This document shows, piece after piece, positions 17,531 to 26,147 of a stretch of 64,000 bases of DNA. Position 1 is the stretch's first letter, and each line of letters begins with the position of its first letter. The position numbers were made by a program, and so were the translations under genes. Source of the DNA: Clostridia bacterium (lineage in GTDB: Bacteria > Bacillota > Clostridia > Oscillospirales > CAG-272). The stretch covers positions 116,167 through 180,166 of the forward strand of contig JAFTYE010000016.1 in assembly GCA_017464805.1 (NCBI GenBank), given 5' to 3'. The notes below the pieces were generated by a model, which saw nothing but the letters and a program-made list of their open reading frames with translations, searched no databases and was not told the DNA's origin.

Positions 17531-18294
17531 AAGAGCTCTATCAGGCTCTTGCGCCCTTCTACGATGCCTTTAACGGCGATCTCGATTATCAGAAATGGGC
17601 CGATTTTATCGAGGAATCCTTCCACCGCTATTATCCCGAAAAGGTAGAATCTGTCCTTGATCTCGCCTGTGGCACAGGCCGTATGACCGAGGAGCTTTGC
17701 CGTCGCGGCTACGATATGATCGGCGTGGATATTTCCCCCGACATGCTGTCGGTGGCGCGCGACTCGGCCGAGAAAAAGGGAATGGCGGAGCGCATTTTGT
17801 ATCTTTGCCAGGATATGTGCGACTTCGAGTTGTACGGAACGGTGGAGGCGGTGGTCTGCTGCTTGGATGCGGTCAATCACGTCACCGACCGTACCGCGCT
17901 CTCCCGTTGCTTTCATTGGGTGCATAACTACCTTGTGCCGAATGGCATCTTTCTCTTCGATGTGAACTCTCCCTACAAATTTCGTGAGATCTACGGTGAC
18001 CGCGCCTACGTGCTGGAGGATGACGGTGTCCTGTGCGCGTGGCAAAACCACTTTTCCGAACGGACGAGGTTGTGCGATTTTTACATTAGCCTGTTCTCTG
18101 AAAAGGAAGACGGAAACTACGAGCGCACCGATACCGTGCGCACGGAGCGCATGTACACCATAACCGCTCTTACTCGTCTTTTGAAGGAGAATGGATTTGA
18201 GCTTTTGTACATCTGCTCTGATTTTTCCTTTGAAAATGCGAAAGAAACCGATGAGCGCTACTACGTTGCCGCAAGGGCTGTAAAGGAGCCATGA
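17527..18294 (+). CDS. Class I SAM-dependent methyltransferase
   Basis: 255 residues. SAM-binding motif I VLDLACGTG (43-51) and the acidic end of strand 2 in GVDIS (Asp68) are clear. The N-terminal YQALAPFYDAFNGDLDYQKWADF and the C-terminal barrel-like region fit small-molecule or protein methyltransferases widespread in Clostridia rather than DNA methylases: no NPPY, DPPY or PC motif is present. Substrate unknown. It is coupled to yerC upstream and hslO downstream by four-base overlaps. It should not be taken for the missing BREX methylase. Confidence 0.85.
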   Translation: MKELYQALAPFYDAFNGDLDYQKWADFIEESFHRYYPEKVESVLDLACGTGRMTEELCRRGYDMIGVDISPDMLSVARDSAEKKGMAERILYLCQDMCDFELYGTVEAVVCCLDAVNHVTDRTALSRCFHWVHNYLVPNGIFLFDVNSPYKFREIYGDRAYVLEDDGVLCAWQNHFSERTRLCDFYISLFSEKEDGNYERTDTVRTERMYTITALTRLLKENGFELLYICSDFSFENAKETDERYYVAARAVKEP

Positions 18295-19202
18295 TGAAAC
18301 AAGAAAGAAAATTCTCAACCATGCTGCGCGGTATGACGCGGGACGGAAGTGCCCGTATCAGCGTGCTGAATTCCACCGAAATCGTCAGAGAAGCACAGCG
18401 TCTGCATAAAACTGCCCCGACCGCCACGGCGGCCATCGGGCGGCTTTTGACCGCCTCTTCCATGATCGGTGCACTGCTTCCCGAAAAGAACGATACCTTG
18501 ACCATTTCTGTTCAGGGAAGCGGGGAAGCAGGACGGCTTTTGTGCGTCAGCGACTACTATGGTAACGTTCGCGGCTACATTCAGAATCCCCTTGTTGATC
18601 CACCCCGCAAGGCAAGCGGTAAATTGGATGTTGGTGCCGCCGTTGGTGCTGGTACGCTAACCCTTATTCGTGATATTAAGGGGGCAGGACAGCCGCAAAG
18701 CGGCACCGTGCCGCTGGCCAGCGGCGAGATCGCGGAGGATATTGCCTCCTACTTCGCCGAAAGCGAGCAGATCCCCACCGTGTGCGCCTTGGGGGTTCTT
18801 GTGGACACCGATTATACCTGCCTCGCAGCGGGCGGCCTGCTTATTCAGCTTTTGCCCTTTGCGGCGGAGGAAACGGTCAGCTTGATCGAACGGAATATCC
18901 GTGACTTTGCCGCCATTTCGGACCTCATCCGCCGTGGCATGACGAATATGGAGATTGCCGAGCTTGCCTTGCGTGATATTCCCTTTGATCCCTTTGACGA
19001 GCTGGAGGTGTCCTACCTCTGCAACTGCAGCCGTGAGCGCATGTACGGCGCGCTTGCCTCGCTTGGTCACGATCAGCTTGTAGACATGCTTAATGAACAA
19101 GAGGTCGAGGGAAAGCCTCGTGAACTGGAGGTATCTTGCCGATTCTGTAACAACGCCTACACCTTTACCGAGGCCGAGCTGACGGCAGGAGAAGGGACAT
19201 GA
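18291..19202 (+). CDS. hslO: Redox-regulated chaperone Hsp33
   Basis: 303-residue holdase chaperone activated by oxidation. The four zinc-binding cysteines are present as CNC (244, 246) and CRFC (283, 286) near the C-terminus. The N-terminal substrate-binding domain has the expected SGEAGRLLCVSDYYGNVRGY and SGEIAEDIASYFAESEQIP stretches. Two consecutive ATGs at 18291 and 18294 could start translation. It sits in a tight string with the methyltransferase and the VanZ-like gene. Confidence 0.96.
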   Translation: MMKQERKFSTMLRGMTRDGSARISVLNSTEIVREAQRLHKTAPTATAAIGRLLTASSMIGALLPEKNDTLTISVQGSGEAGRLLCVSDYYGNVRGYIQNPLVDPPRKASGKLDVGAAVGAGTLTLIRDIKGAGQPQSGTVPLASGEIAEDIASYFAESEQIPTVCALGVLVDTDYTCLAAGGLLIQLLPFAAEETVSLIERNIRDFAAISDLIRRGMTNMEIAELALRDIPFDPFDELEVSYLCNCSRERMYGALASLGHDQLVDMLNEQEVEGKPRELEVSCRFCNNAYTFTEAELTAGEGT

Positions 19203-19684
19203 AAATAAAGCCGCGCTTGCGAGTGATCCTGCCTCTTATTTTGATCCTTTTGACGCTTGTCTTTATTTGGTCAAACTCCGCAAAGGATGCAAGCGAATCC
19301 CGGTCCCAAAGCGAATCGGTCGCCTCTTGGTTCAAAGAGCTCTTTGATGTCGAGCGACAGCCCTTTCGCTTCCTGTACGAGAACCACCGCAAGGTAGCCC
19401 ACTTTTTGGAATTTGCTCTGCTCGGCTCGGAAGTATCCTTGCTTTTGCTCTGGAACGTAAAAAGAAGGGCGGGCTGCTGCATGCTCGGCATTGCCTTTTG
19501 TGCTCTGTGTGCCACGGTTGATGAATGTATCCAGCTCTTTGTGCCGGGCCGTGCCTGTGCTTTTTCGGACGTCTGTATCGATACGGCGGGTAGTGCCTGC
19601 GCGCTGATTTTCCTGTTTTTGTTGGTTTTTCTGTGGCATCTTTTTCGTGATCGCATGTCTATGTTTCGCAAAAAAGCGGCATAA
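19199..19684 (+). CDS. VanZ-like membrane protein
   Basis: 161 residues with about four hydrophobic segments. It shows the VanZ family pattern: KVAHFLEFALLG in the second segment and ATVDECIQLFVPGRACAFSDVCIDTAGS, with spaced acidic and Gly residues, in the third. The prototype vanZ lowers teicoplanin susceptibility; chromosomal family members like this one are mostly of unknown function and do not imply resistance. It overlaps the hslO stop by four bases and is last in the operon begun by the TerB gene. Confidence 0.85.
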   Translation: MKIKPRLRVILPLILILLTLVFIWSNSAKDASESRSQSESVASWFKELFDVERQPFRFLYENHRKVAHFLEFALLGSEVSLLLLWNVKRRAGCCMLGIAFCALCATVDECIQLFVPGRACAFSDVCIDTAGSACALIFLFLLVFLWHLFRDRMSMFRKKAA

Positions 19685-19685
19685 T

Positions 19686-19713
19686 GCAGGGCAGAACGCA
19701 GGGCAGAACGCAG
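19686..19713 (+). repeat. 12-base tandem repeat after the vanZ-like gene
   Basis: GCAGGGCAGAAC occurs twice in tandem (19686-19697, 19698-19709) and begins a third time. It lies in the gap before the next promoter. No function is apparent. Confidence 0.7.
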
Positions 19714-19751
19714 TTTTGAAAAAAGTAACACTTTGCTCACTACTTTTTGGA

Positions 19752-19780
19752 TTGACAGATGGGCGTTGCTGTGTTACAAT
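19752..19780 (+). promoter_or_regulatory. Promoter of the LRR lipoprotein gene
   Basis: TTGACA (19752-19757), 17-base spacer, TACAAT (19775-19780), 38 bases before the start codon. Confidence 0.85.
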
Positions 19781-19818
19781 GATAGGGATGAAATTTCACC
19801 CCATTCTCGGAGAGATAT

Positions 19819-22299
19819 ATGAAGAAGATAAACCGATGGCTTTTTTTGACCGTGCTGCTTCTTGCGCTACTGTTGCTTGCCTCTTGCGACAAGCCGCGCA
19901 TCAATCACAACCCGCAACCCGAAAGGCCCGAAGCCGTGCTGACCAAGATTACGGCGGGGGATTTTGTGTTTGCCGATAACGGGAACATCGCTTCGCTCTA
20001 TTCCTACGAGGGAAGCGATGCGGTCGTCACCGTTCCGGGTGAGGTGCAGGGAAAGCCTGTTACTGCAATAGGCAACTATGCCTTCTCCGGCTGCAAAACG
20101 GTTGAGAGAATCACGCTTCCCGATACTGTAACCGCGATCGGTGCCAACGCCTTTGCGGACTGTACGGCACTCACTGCCGTTTCCGGCGGCGCGGTGACTG
20201 AGATCGGGGAACGTGCCTTTTCCGGTTGTACCGCTTTAACGGAATATACCCTGTCCGTTGGGGTCAAGGCCCTGCCGCGCAGTATGTTCTACAATTGCAC
20301 CGCGCTTGAACGTGTGTTGATCGGGGAGGGAACTCTCTCCATCGGCCGCGATGCTTTTGAAAACTGCACCTCGCTTATCGAGGTCGTCATTCCGAGCACC
20401 GTCAAGAGTATCAGTAAATTTGCTTTCCGCAACTGCGAGTCCTTGCAATCCGTTACCCTGCCCGAGGGGCTTACGGTGCTGGAAAGCAGTGTGTTTGAAG
20501 GTTGCAGTGCCCTTCGATCCGTTTCTGTTCCGTCTACCGTTACCATGATCCGCGACCGTGCGTTTTATGGCTGTGTTGCACTGGCCGATATCACCTTCGC
20601 GGATGCCACGTCGGATATTGACAGCTCCGCACTTGACGGCACGCTTTGGTACACCGTTCAACCGGACGGCCCCGTGTACGCGGGTTGCGTTCTCTATCGG
20701 TTCAAGGGAACGCCTGTCGAGTTGACCGATATCGCCGTGCGTGAGGGTACCGTGTCGATCGCAGACGGTGCGTTCCGCGGAACTAAAAATATCAACTCCG
20801 TCACCCTGCCAAGCGGACTGAAAACGATCGGCACGGAGGCCTTCCGCGAATCGGCCGATCTCGCTACCGTTCTGATCCCTTCGGGGGTAGAGGAGATGGG
20901 CTCCTCGGTCTTCCGTTCCTGCCCGTCTCTAAAAAGCTTGACCCTTCCGTCCTCGCTGAAAGTCATCCCCAGCTACGCCTTTGCTTACTGTGAATCCCTT
21001 GGCTCGGTTACCGTTTCGAGCGGCACGACCGATATCGAAAGTTACGCCTTCTATCAGTGCTCCGCGCTGAAAACCATGATGCTACCCGACACCGTCACCA
21101 CCATCCGCGCCTATTCCTTCAGCGGTTGTGCGCGGCTTGATGAGGTCTTTTTGCCCGATTCTGTTACCATGATTGCGGACTACGCGTTCGCTGGCTCGAA
21201 CCGCCTGGTCGTGTACTGTGAGACTACCGCAAAGCCAGACGGCTGGTCGGTTACATGGATCGAGTCGGAGGTGTCCGACGCGATTTATTACGGCTACCGT
21301 TACGAGGATCTGTACACCTACGGTGCCGCCTTCCGCTATGTATTGTATTCCACGGAAGGTGAAGAGCCCCTTGCCATGATCACCAAGTATTTCGGTACCG
21401 CTACGCAGGTCAGCATTCCCGACAAGATCGGCGATTATAAGGTAGGCCTCATCGGCACGCATGCCTTTGCAGGCAACGATTATGTGACCCGGGTCGGTAT
21501 TCCCGAGGACGTGTCCATGATTTTTTCCTATGCCTTCACCGACTGTACCGCCCTGCGTACCGTGACCATGCCGGGCATCCGCTATATCGGCAATTACGCT
21601 TTCCAAGGATGCACCGTACTTACGAATGCCACTCTGCCCGATGAGCTCCTCTATCTGAATGAGGGTGCCTTCTATGCCTGCTCCGCACTTACCTCGGTCA
21701 CCATTCCGCAGTATCTTGCCGAGATCGGCTCTGGCGCATTCTCTAACTGTTTGAAGCTGGAAACCGTTCGATTTGCGGGCTCCGATCCCGCGCTGGAAAC
21801 CATCGGACAAGCCGCTTTCTCCATGTGCATCTCGCTCAAAAAGATCACGCTCCCGTCCTCGCTTATGACGTTGGATGCCTATGCGTTCTCGGGGTGTATG
21901 AATCTGGAATCCGTCAATATCCCAAAGTACGTTTCCGCAATCGGGGAAAATGCCTTCAACGGTTGCCTTTCTCTCAAGTCCGTGACATTCCCGGCTACCA
22001 ATTCGCTGACGACGATCGGCGGATATGCTTTTACGGGTTGCCTTTCTCTTGAGGAGATGATTCTGCCCGGCAAGGTAACGACCATCGGTGAAAATGCGTT
22101 CGAGGGGTGCACGGGTCTGAAAAGCATAACCCTGCCGGCCTCGCTTAACGGCATTGAAGCACAGGCGTTCTATAAGTGTACGGCTCTTTCTTCCGTATCC
22201 TACCGCGGTACGACCGCAGAATGGCTTTCCGTGACGGTGGATTCGACGGGCAACTCGCTCTTCACCTCCTTGGAAGTGAAATGCCTTGGAAATTCTTAA
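19819..22299 (+). CDS. BspA-like leucine-rich-repeat surface lipoprotein
   Basis: 826 residues. The N-terminus is a lipoprotein signal: KKINR, a hydrophobic run, then LLASC with the lipid-bearing Cys at 23. The rest is built of 22-24-residue BspA-type (LRR_5) repeats of the form IGxxAFxxCxxLxxVxLPxxVTxI, in two blocks of about residues 65-465 and 545-800. Between them is a non-repeat insert rich in Tyr (YYGYRYEDLYTYG). Such proteins are anchored outside the cell and bind host or cell-surface partners in several gut and oral bacteria; the ligand here is unknown. Own promoter and terminator; no secretion or sortase genes adjacent. Confidence 0.92.
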   Translation: MKKINRWLFLTVLLLALLLLASCDKPRINHNPQPERPEAVLTKITAGDFVFADNGNIASLYSYEGSDAVVTVPGEVQGKPVTAIGNYAFSGCKTVERITLPDTVTAIGANAFADCTALTAVSGGAVTEIGERAFSGCTALTEYTLSVGVKALPRSMFYNCTALERVLIGEGTLSIGRDAFENCTSLIEVVIPSTVKSISKFAFRNCESLQSVTLPEGLTVLESSVFEGCSALRSVSVPSTVTMIRDRAFYGCVALADITFADATSDIDSSALDGTLWYTVQPDGPVYAGCVLYRFKGTPVELTDIAVREGTVSIADGAFRGTKNINSVTLPSGLKTIGTEAFRESADLATVLIPSGVEEMGSSVFRSCPSLKSLTLPSSLKVIPSYAFAYCESLGSVTVSSGTTDIESYAFYQCSALKTMMLPDTVTTIRAYSFSGCARLDEVFLPDSVTMIADYAFAGSNRLVVYCETTAKPDGWSVTWIESEVSDAIYYGYRYEDLYTYGAAFRYVLYSTEGEEPLAMITKYFGTATQVSIPDKIGDYKVGLIGTHAFAGNDYVTRVGIPEDVSMIFSYAFTDCTALRTVTMPGIRYIGNYAFQGCTVLTNATLPDELLYLNEGAFYACSALTSVTIPQYLAEIGSGAFSNCLKLETVRFAGSDPALETIGQAAFSMCISLKKITLPSSLMTLDAYAFSGCMNLESVNIPKYVSAIGENAFNGCLSLKSVTFPATNSLTTIGGYAFTGCLSLEEMILPGKVTTIGENAFEGCTGLKSITLPASLNGIEAQAFYKCTALSSVSYRGTTAEWLSVTVDSTGNSLFTSLEVKCLGNS

Positions 22300-22301
22300 T
22301 C

Positions 22302-22329
22302 AAAACGGGTCGCATAGCGACCCGTTTTT
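22302..22329 (+). terminator. Terminator of the LRR lipoprotein gene
   Basis: Stem AAAACGGGTCGC/GCGACCCGTTTT (22302-22313, 22317-22328) with an ATA loop and a T-run, directly after the stop. Confidence 0.95.
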
Positions 22330-22346
22330 CCTTTTGCTTAAAACTG

Positions 22347-22376
22347 TTGACAGGGAAGTGGTTTGTGTGCTATAAT
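22347..22376 (+). promoter_or_regulatory. pfk promoter
   Basis: TTGACA (22347-22352), 18-base spacer, TATAAT (22371-22376); both hexamers are perfect. Confidence 0.88.
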
Positions 22377-22408
22377 AAGGCGAATAAACAATAAGGAGAA
22401 TATCCCCT

Positions 22409-23641
22409 ATGTCTTTGTATGGAAACGCAATCGTCGGACAGTCCGGCGGCCCTACCGCGGCAATCAATGCCACGCTGGCGGGGGTTATCAAGGGTGCCCT
22501 CGCGGCACAGAAAAAAGGTCAGATCGGTACGCTTTTCGGAATGCGTAACGGTGTGGAGGGCTTGCTTGCAGAGCGCCTGATCGACCTCGGCAAGGAATTC
22601 GCAGATGAGCGACGCCTCTCAATCCTCGAAAACACCCCCTCCTCGGCACTCGGCTCTTGCCGCAAAAAGCTCCCTCCGCCCGAAAAGGATGAAAGCGTGT
22701 ATGCCGAGATCCTTCGCATCTTCAAAAAATACGACATCCGCTACTTCTTCTACATCGGCGGCAATGACTCCATGGATACCGTGGATAAGCTCTCCGCCTA
22801 TTTTGCAAAGAATCAGTATGAAGCAAAGATCGTTGGTGTTCCGAAGACCATTGACAACGACCTCGTCGTGACCGATCACACCCCCGGGTTTGGCTCTGCC
22901 GCAAAATATGTCGCGGTTACAATGCAGGAGATCCTGCGCGATTGCGCCGTTTATACCATTCCCGCCGTCACGATCGTGGAGATTATGGGTCGTGATGCGG
23001 GTTGGTTGACCACATCCGCCGCCCTGCCGGGAGCAGACGGCGGCATCGGCCCCGATCTCGTTTACCTGCCCGAAAAGAATTTTGATCTGCATGCCTTTTT
23101 TGCGGACGTTCGCGCGGCCCTGGATCGTCATCCCAACGTGGTGGTGGCCATCTCCGAGGGCATTCACGACGCAAACGGCAAGTACGTTGGTGAAGGTCTT
23201 ACGGGCGGTGTAGATGCCTTTGGTCATACCCAGCTCTCTGGTGCCGGTAAGGTTCTGGAGGTTGCCGTCAAGGAGCGGTTCGGTTGTAAGGTTCGTTCTA
23301 TCGAGCTGAACCTGCCTCAGCGTTGCGCCGCACACCTTGCCTCTGCTGCTGACCTGTCCGAGTCTGTTGCGGCAGGTGAGCATGCTGTTTCGGCAGCCCT
23401 TGCCGGGGAAAGCGGTTGCATGGTTACCATGACCCGTGCAAATGAGCCTGCCTACCGTATCGTGTACGGTACCGCTCCTGTTTGTGAGATTGCCAACCAA
23501 GTCAAGCACGTGCCGGATGAGTACATCAATGCCGAGGCAAACGGCGTCACCGATGCCTGCATCGCCTATCTGCGTCCTCTGATCTGCGGGGAAGTCGCTC
23601 CTCTTTACAAGGACGGCCTGCCTGTACACTGCATTCTCTAA
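22409..23641 (+). CDS. pfp: 6-phosphofructokinase, pyrophosphate-type signatures
   Basis: Phosphorylates fructose-6-phosphate at the committed step of glycolysis. 410 residues, longer than the ATP enzyme of B. subtilis (about 319). The donor-site motif reads GGND (117-120), with Asp where ATP enzymes carry the second Gly of GGDG. The catalytic loop is PKTIDND (145-151), with the Lys typical of PPi-dependent enzymes. This points to diphosphate--fructose-6-phosphate 1-phosphotransferase, which is reversible and saves ATP, common in anaerobic Clostridia. ATP use cannot be excluded from sequence. A single gene between its own promoter and terminator. Confidence 0.88.
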   Translation: MSLYGNAIVGQSGGPTAAINATLAGVIKGALAAQKKGQIGTLFGMRNGVEGLLAERLIDLGKEFADERRLSILENTPSSALGSCRKKLPPPEKDESVYAEILRIFKKYDIRYFFYIGGNDSMDTVDKLSAYFAKNQYEAKIVGVPKTIDNDLVVTDHTPGFGSAAKYVAVTMQEILRDCAVYTIPAVTIVEIMGRDAGWLTTSAALPGADGGIGPDLVYLPEKNFDLHAFFADVRAALDRHPNVVVAISEGIHDANGKYVGEGLTGGVDAFGHTQLSGAGKVLEVAVKERFGCKVRSIELNLPQRCAAHLASAADLSESVAAGEHAVSAALAGESGCMVTMTRANEPAYRIVYGTAPVCEIANQVKHVPDEYINAEANGVTDACIAYLRPLICGEVAPLYKDGLPVHCIL

Positions 23642-23645
23642 AATA

Positions 23646-23673
23646 AAAAGCGGAGAGATTGCTCTCCGCTTTT
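23646..23673 (+). terminator. pfk terminator
   Basis: Stem AAAAGCGGAGAG/CTCTCCGCTTTT with an ATTG loop, just after the pfk stop. Confidence 0.92.
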
Positions 23674-23686
23674 CCATTTGCAAACG

Positions 23687-23715
23687 AAAGCCGCCGAGCA
23701 ATGCTCGGCGGCTTT
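23687..23715 (-). terminator. ftsZ terminator
   Basis: Arms AAAGCCGCCGAG and CTCGGCGGCTTT around a 5-base loop, 12 bases past the ftsZ stop on the minus strand, followed by TTTCGTTT. It is nearly symmetric and may also back up pfk termination. Confidence 0.85.
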
Positions 23716-23726
23716 ATGTATGGAGC

Positions 23727-24878
23727 TCATCTCTTGGATCTCTTGAGTGCACTCATAATCGCGCTGAAATCGTCGTCGGAAATAGCAGGCTCTGCGCTTG
23801 CCTTCTTCGCAAAGGTGGGCTCTGCGATCGGCTCGGCCTCCTTCTCCTCGGTCATGGTTACGGTAACCTCGGGAGCGGGGGCGGTTGCCTCCATTGCGGC
23901 GGCTCTCTCGTTTGCGCGGGTACTGTCAAAGCCGGTAGCGATGATGGTGACGCGCATCTCATCCTCAAGGGAAGGATCAAACGCAGCACCCCAAATGATG
24001 TTGGCATCAGGATGTGCCTCTTCTGCGATCATCGAGGAAGCCAGGTCGATATCCTCCAGGCCGATATCGGGGGAAGCGGTGATGCTCACCAGAATACCGG
24101 TTGCGCCTGCAATCGAGGTTTCGAGCAGGGGAGAGGAGATGGCGGCCTTTGCGGCGATCTGTGCCTTGTCCGCGCCGGTAGCAGAGCCAACACCCATGTG
24201 TGCGAAGCCTGCATCCTTCATGATAGCAGTAACGTCGGCAAAGTCCAGGTTAACGAAGCCGGGAACATTGATCAGCTCGGAAACGCTCTGTACACCGCGG
24301 CGAAGAACCTCGTCGGCAATCTCGAATGCGTTAGCCAGCGTGATGCGGGTATCGGATACCTGCTTCAGACGCTCGTTCGGGATGATGATGAGGGAGTCGA
24401 CGAACTCCTTCAGGGTATCAATACCAAGCTCGGCCTGAACCATGCGCTTCTTGCCTTCAAATGCAAAGGGCTTGGTCACGATGCCAATAGTTAGAATGCC
24501 CATCTCGTGAGCGGCCTTTGCTACAATGGGAGCCGCACCGGTGCCGGTTCCGCCGCCCATACCGGTGGTAACGAATACCATGTCTGCGCCTTCAAGAGCC
24601 TGCTTGATGTCGTCAATGCTCTCTTCGGCGGAGCGCTTACCAACCTCGGGGTTGGAGCCTGCGCCATGGCCCTTGGTGATCTTTTCGCCGATTACCAGCT
24701 TGGTGCTGGCATTCGAGGAACGGAGTGCCTGTGCGTCGGTATTCACGGCGATGAACTCCACACCGCGAATGTTGGTGGCGATCATGCGGTTCACGGCGTT
24801 GTTGCCGCCGCCACCTACGCCGATTACCTTAATGTTGATGCCGCTTCCAAAGAGATCGTCATCGAATTGTACGTTCAT
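23727..24878 (-). CDS. ftsZ: Cell division protein FtsZ
   Basis: Tubulin-like GTPase that forms the Z ring. 383 residues with the nucleotide motif GGGTGTG (108-114) after [12 protein letters not shown], the NTDAQAL segment, and the T7 loop around NLDFADV. A variable acidic linker rich in Glu and Ala spans about 315-360. The C-terminal peptide ([16 protein letters not shown]) is basic at the end but does not match the common IPxFLR consensus well. It is the last gene of the division cluster in position, yet 140 bases separate it from murG, so it may have its own promoter. Confidence 0.98.
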   Translation of the reverse strand: MNVQFDDDLFGSGINIKVIGVGGGGNNAVNRMIATNIRGVEFIAVNTDAQALRSSNASTKLVIGEKITKGHGAGSNPEVGKRSAEESIDDIKQALEGADMVFVTTGMGGGTGTGAAPIVAKAAHEMGILTIGIVTKPFAFEGKKRMVQAELGIDTLKEFVDSLIIIPNERLKQVSDTRITLANAFEIADEVLRRGVQSVSELINVPGFVNLDFADVTAIMKDAGFAHMGVGSATGADKAQIAAKAAISSPLLETSIAGATGILVSITASPDIGLEDIDLASSMIAEEAHPDANIIWGAAFDPSLEDEMRVTIIATGFDSTRANERAAAMEATAPAPEVTVTMTEEKEAEPIAEPTFAKKASAEPAISDDDFSAIMSALKRSKR

Positions 24879-25017
24879 GTTACATCCTCGCTTCCGCTGA
24901 AATTTTCATTACTCCTCCGCCGCAACGAACGACGGAATTCATTGTCTATATGATACTATAAACCCATAGCGGATTGCAACCTCTAAAATGGATAATTAAC
25001 AAAATGTTAACAATTGA

Positions 25018-26136
25018 TTATTCGAATTCTGCCGCAGATTTTCTTCTGATTTTTTGAATTTGCTCCCAAATAATTTTGTCGGAATTTGGTTTTGCGAATT
25101 TTTTGACCGCAATCTCGCACGCACGCCTTCTTTTTTTATCCGAAATCAATGAAAAAATCGTTTTTTCAAGCTTAATATCGGGCAGATCGTGTTCTTCGAC
25201 GCAGAAAGCAGCATGGTTTTTTACCAAAATTTCCGCGTTTTTACGTTGATGATCTCCTGCCACGTAGGGCGACGGAACCAGGATCGCGCACTTGCCGCAC
25301 AGAGCGATTTCCGAAATGGTCATGGCACCTGCCCGACACAAAACTATATCGGCCGCTGCCATGTAAAGCGGCATATCGTCGATGTAGGGAAAGAGCCTGC
25401 TTTTTACCGTGTTCTCACCGAAGGCCGCACGACAGGTGTCGTAGTGCTTGATGCCGCAGGCGTGTATGACGGTGAGGCTGCTTGCTTTGGGTTGTGCTTC
25501 TTTCATAAAGCGCAGCATCGCCTCGTTGAGACGCTCTGCGCCGAGAGAGCCACCGAAGGAAAGAAGGAGCACCTCCTTCTCCGAAAGGGCAAGTCGCTTT
25601 CGTGCTACCTCGCGCGTCAACCTCGTAAAGCTTTGACGGAGCGGATTGCCCGTGCAGATCGGACGCACACACCCTTGTGGGAGTTGTTTGGCCGTTTCTT
25701 CAAAATTCAACCATATGCCGTCCATGTGAGGGGCAAGACGGCGCGTGGTAAGGCCGGGAACGGCATTGGACTCGTGCAAGGCACATGGGATTCCCGCTGC
25801 CGCCGCAGCGCGCAAGATTGGCCAGCATACGTATCCGCCGGTGCCGATCACAAGATCTGGCGAAAAATCTGCAAGGATTCGCCTTGCCCTTGCGGGGGAG
25901 GTCATGGCAAACCACAAGGCCCGTACATTTCTCGCAGACAGGGAACGAGATAAGCCCTCCACACGTACGTGTAGTATTGGGTACCCCGCTGCTGCTACCA
26001 GACGGTTTTCCATACCACTCGGTGTTCCCACGAAGGCGATCTGCGCGTGGGGGGCGTTTTGCTTGATCAGATCGGCAATGGCGATGGCGGGGTTGATGTG
26101 TCCCGCCGTTCCGCCGCCGCTTAACAGTACACGCAT
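25018..26136 (-). CDS. murG: UDP-GlcNAc--lipid I transferase MurG
   Basis: Adds GlcNAc to lipid I on the inner face of the membrane to make lipid II. The start at 26136 (MRVLLSGGGTAGHINPA), with GAAAGGAG upstream, gives 372 residues; a longer frame overlaps ftsW and is rejected. Seen motifs: the N-terminal glycine-rich GGGTAGH, HESNAVPG, the C-domain SFGGSLGAERLN and the sugar-nucleotide site CRAGAMTISEIALCGK. It is 11 bases downstream of ftsW. murC and murB, which often follow, are absent. Confidence 0.96.
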   Translation of the reverse strand: MRVLLSGGGTAGHINPAIAIADLIKQNAPHAQIAFVGTPSGMENRLVAAAGYPILHVRVEGLSRSLSARNVRALWFAMTSPARARRILADFSPDLVIGTGGYVCWPILRAAAAAGIPCALHESNAVPGLTTRRLAPHMDGIWLNFEETAKQLPQGCVRPICTGNPLRQSFTRLTREVARKRLALSEKEVLLLSFGGSLGAERLNEAMLRFMKEAQPKASSLTVIHACGIKHYDTCRAAFGENTVKSRLFPYIDDMPLYMAAADIVLCRAGAMTISEIALCGKCAILVPSPYVAGDHQRKNAEILVKNHAAFCVEEHDLPDIKLEKTIFSLISDKKRRRACEIAVKKFAKPNSDKIIWEQIQKIRRKSAAEFE

Positions 26137-26147
26137 GTGTGCTCCTT

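Noticed and set aside
13586-18294. A complete BREX system, taking the methyltransferase at 17527 as PglX
   Set aside because: The methyltransferase is small and lacks DNA-methylase catalytic motifs; PglZ, PglW and PglY are absent.
19199-19684. Glycopeptide-resistance gene vanZ
   Set aside because: Only the family domain is shared; no other van genes are present, so resistance is not supported.
20040-22250. Regularly spaced similar sequences suggesting a repeat array or CRISPR
   Set aside because: They are the coding repeats of the BspA-like LRR protein, with variable bases and one continuous frame.
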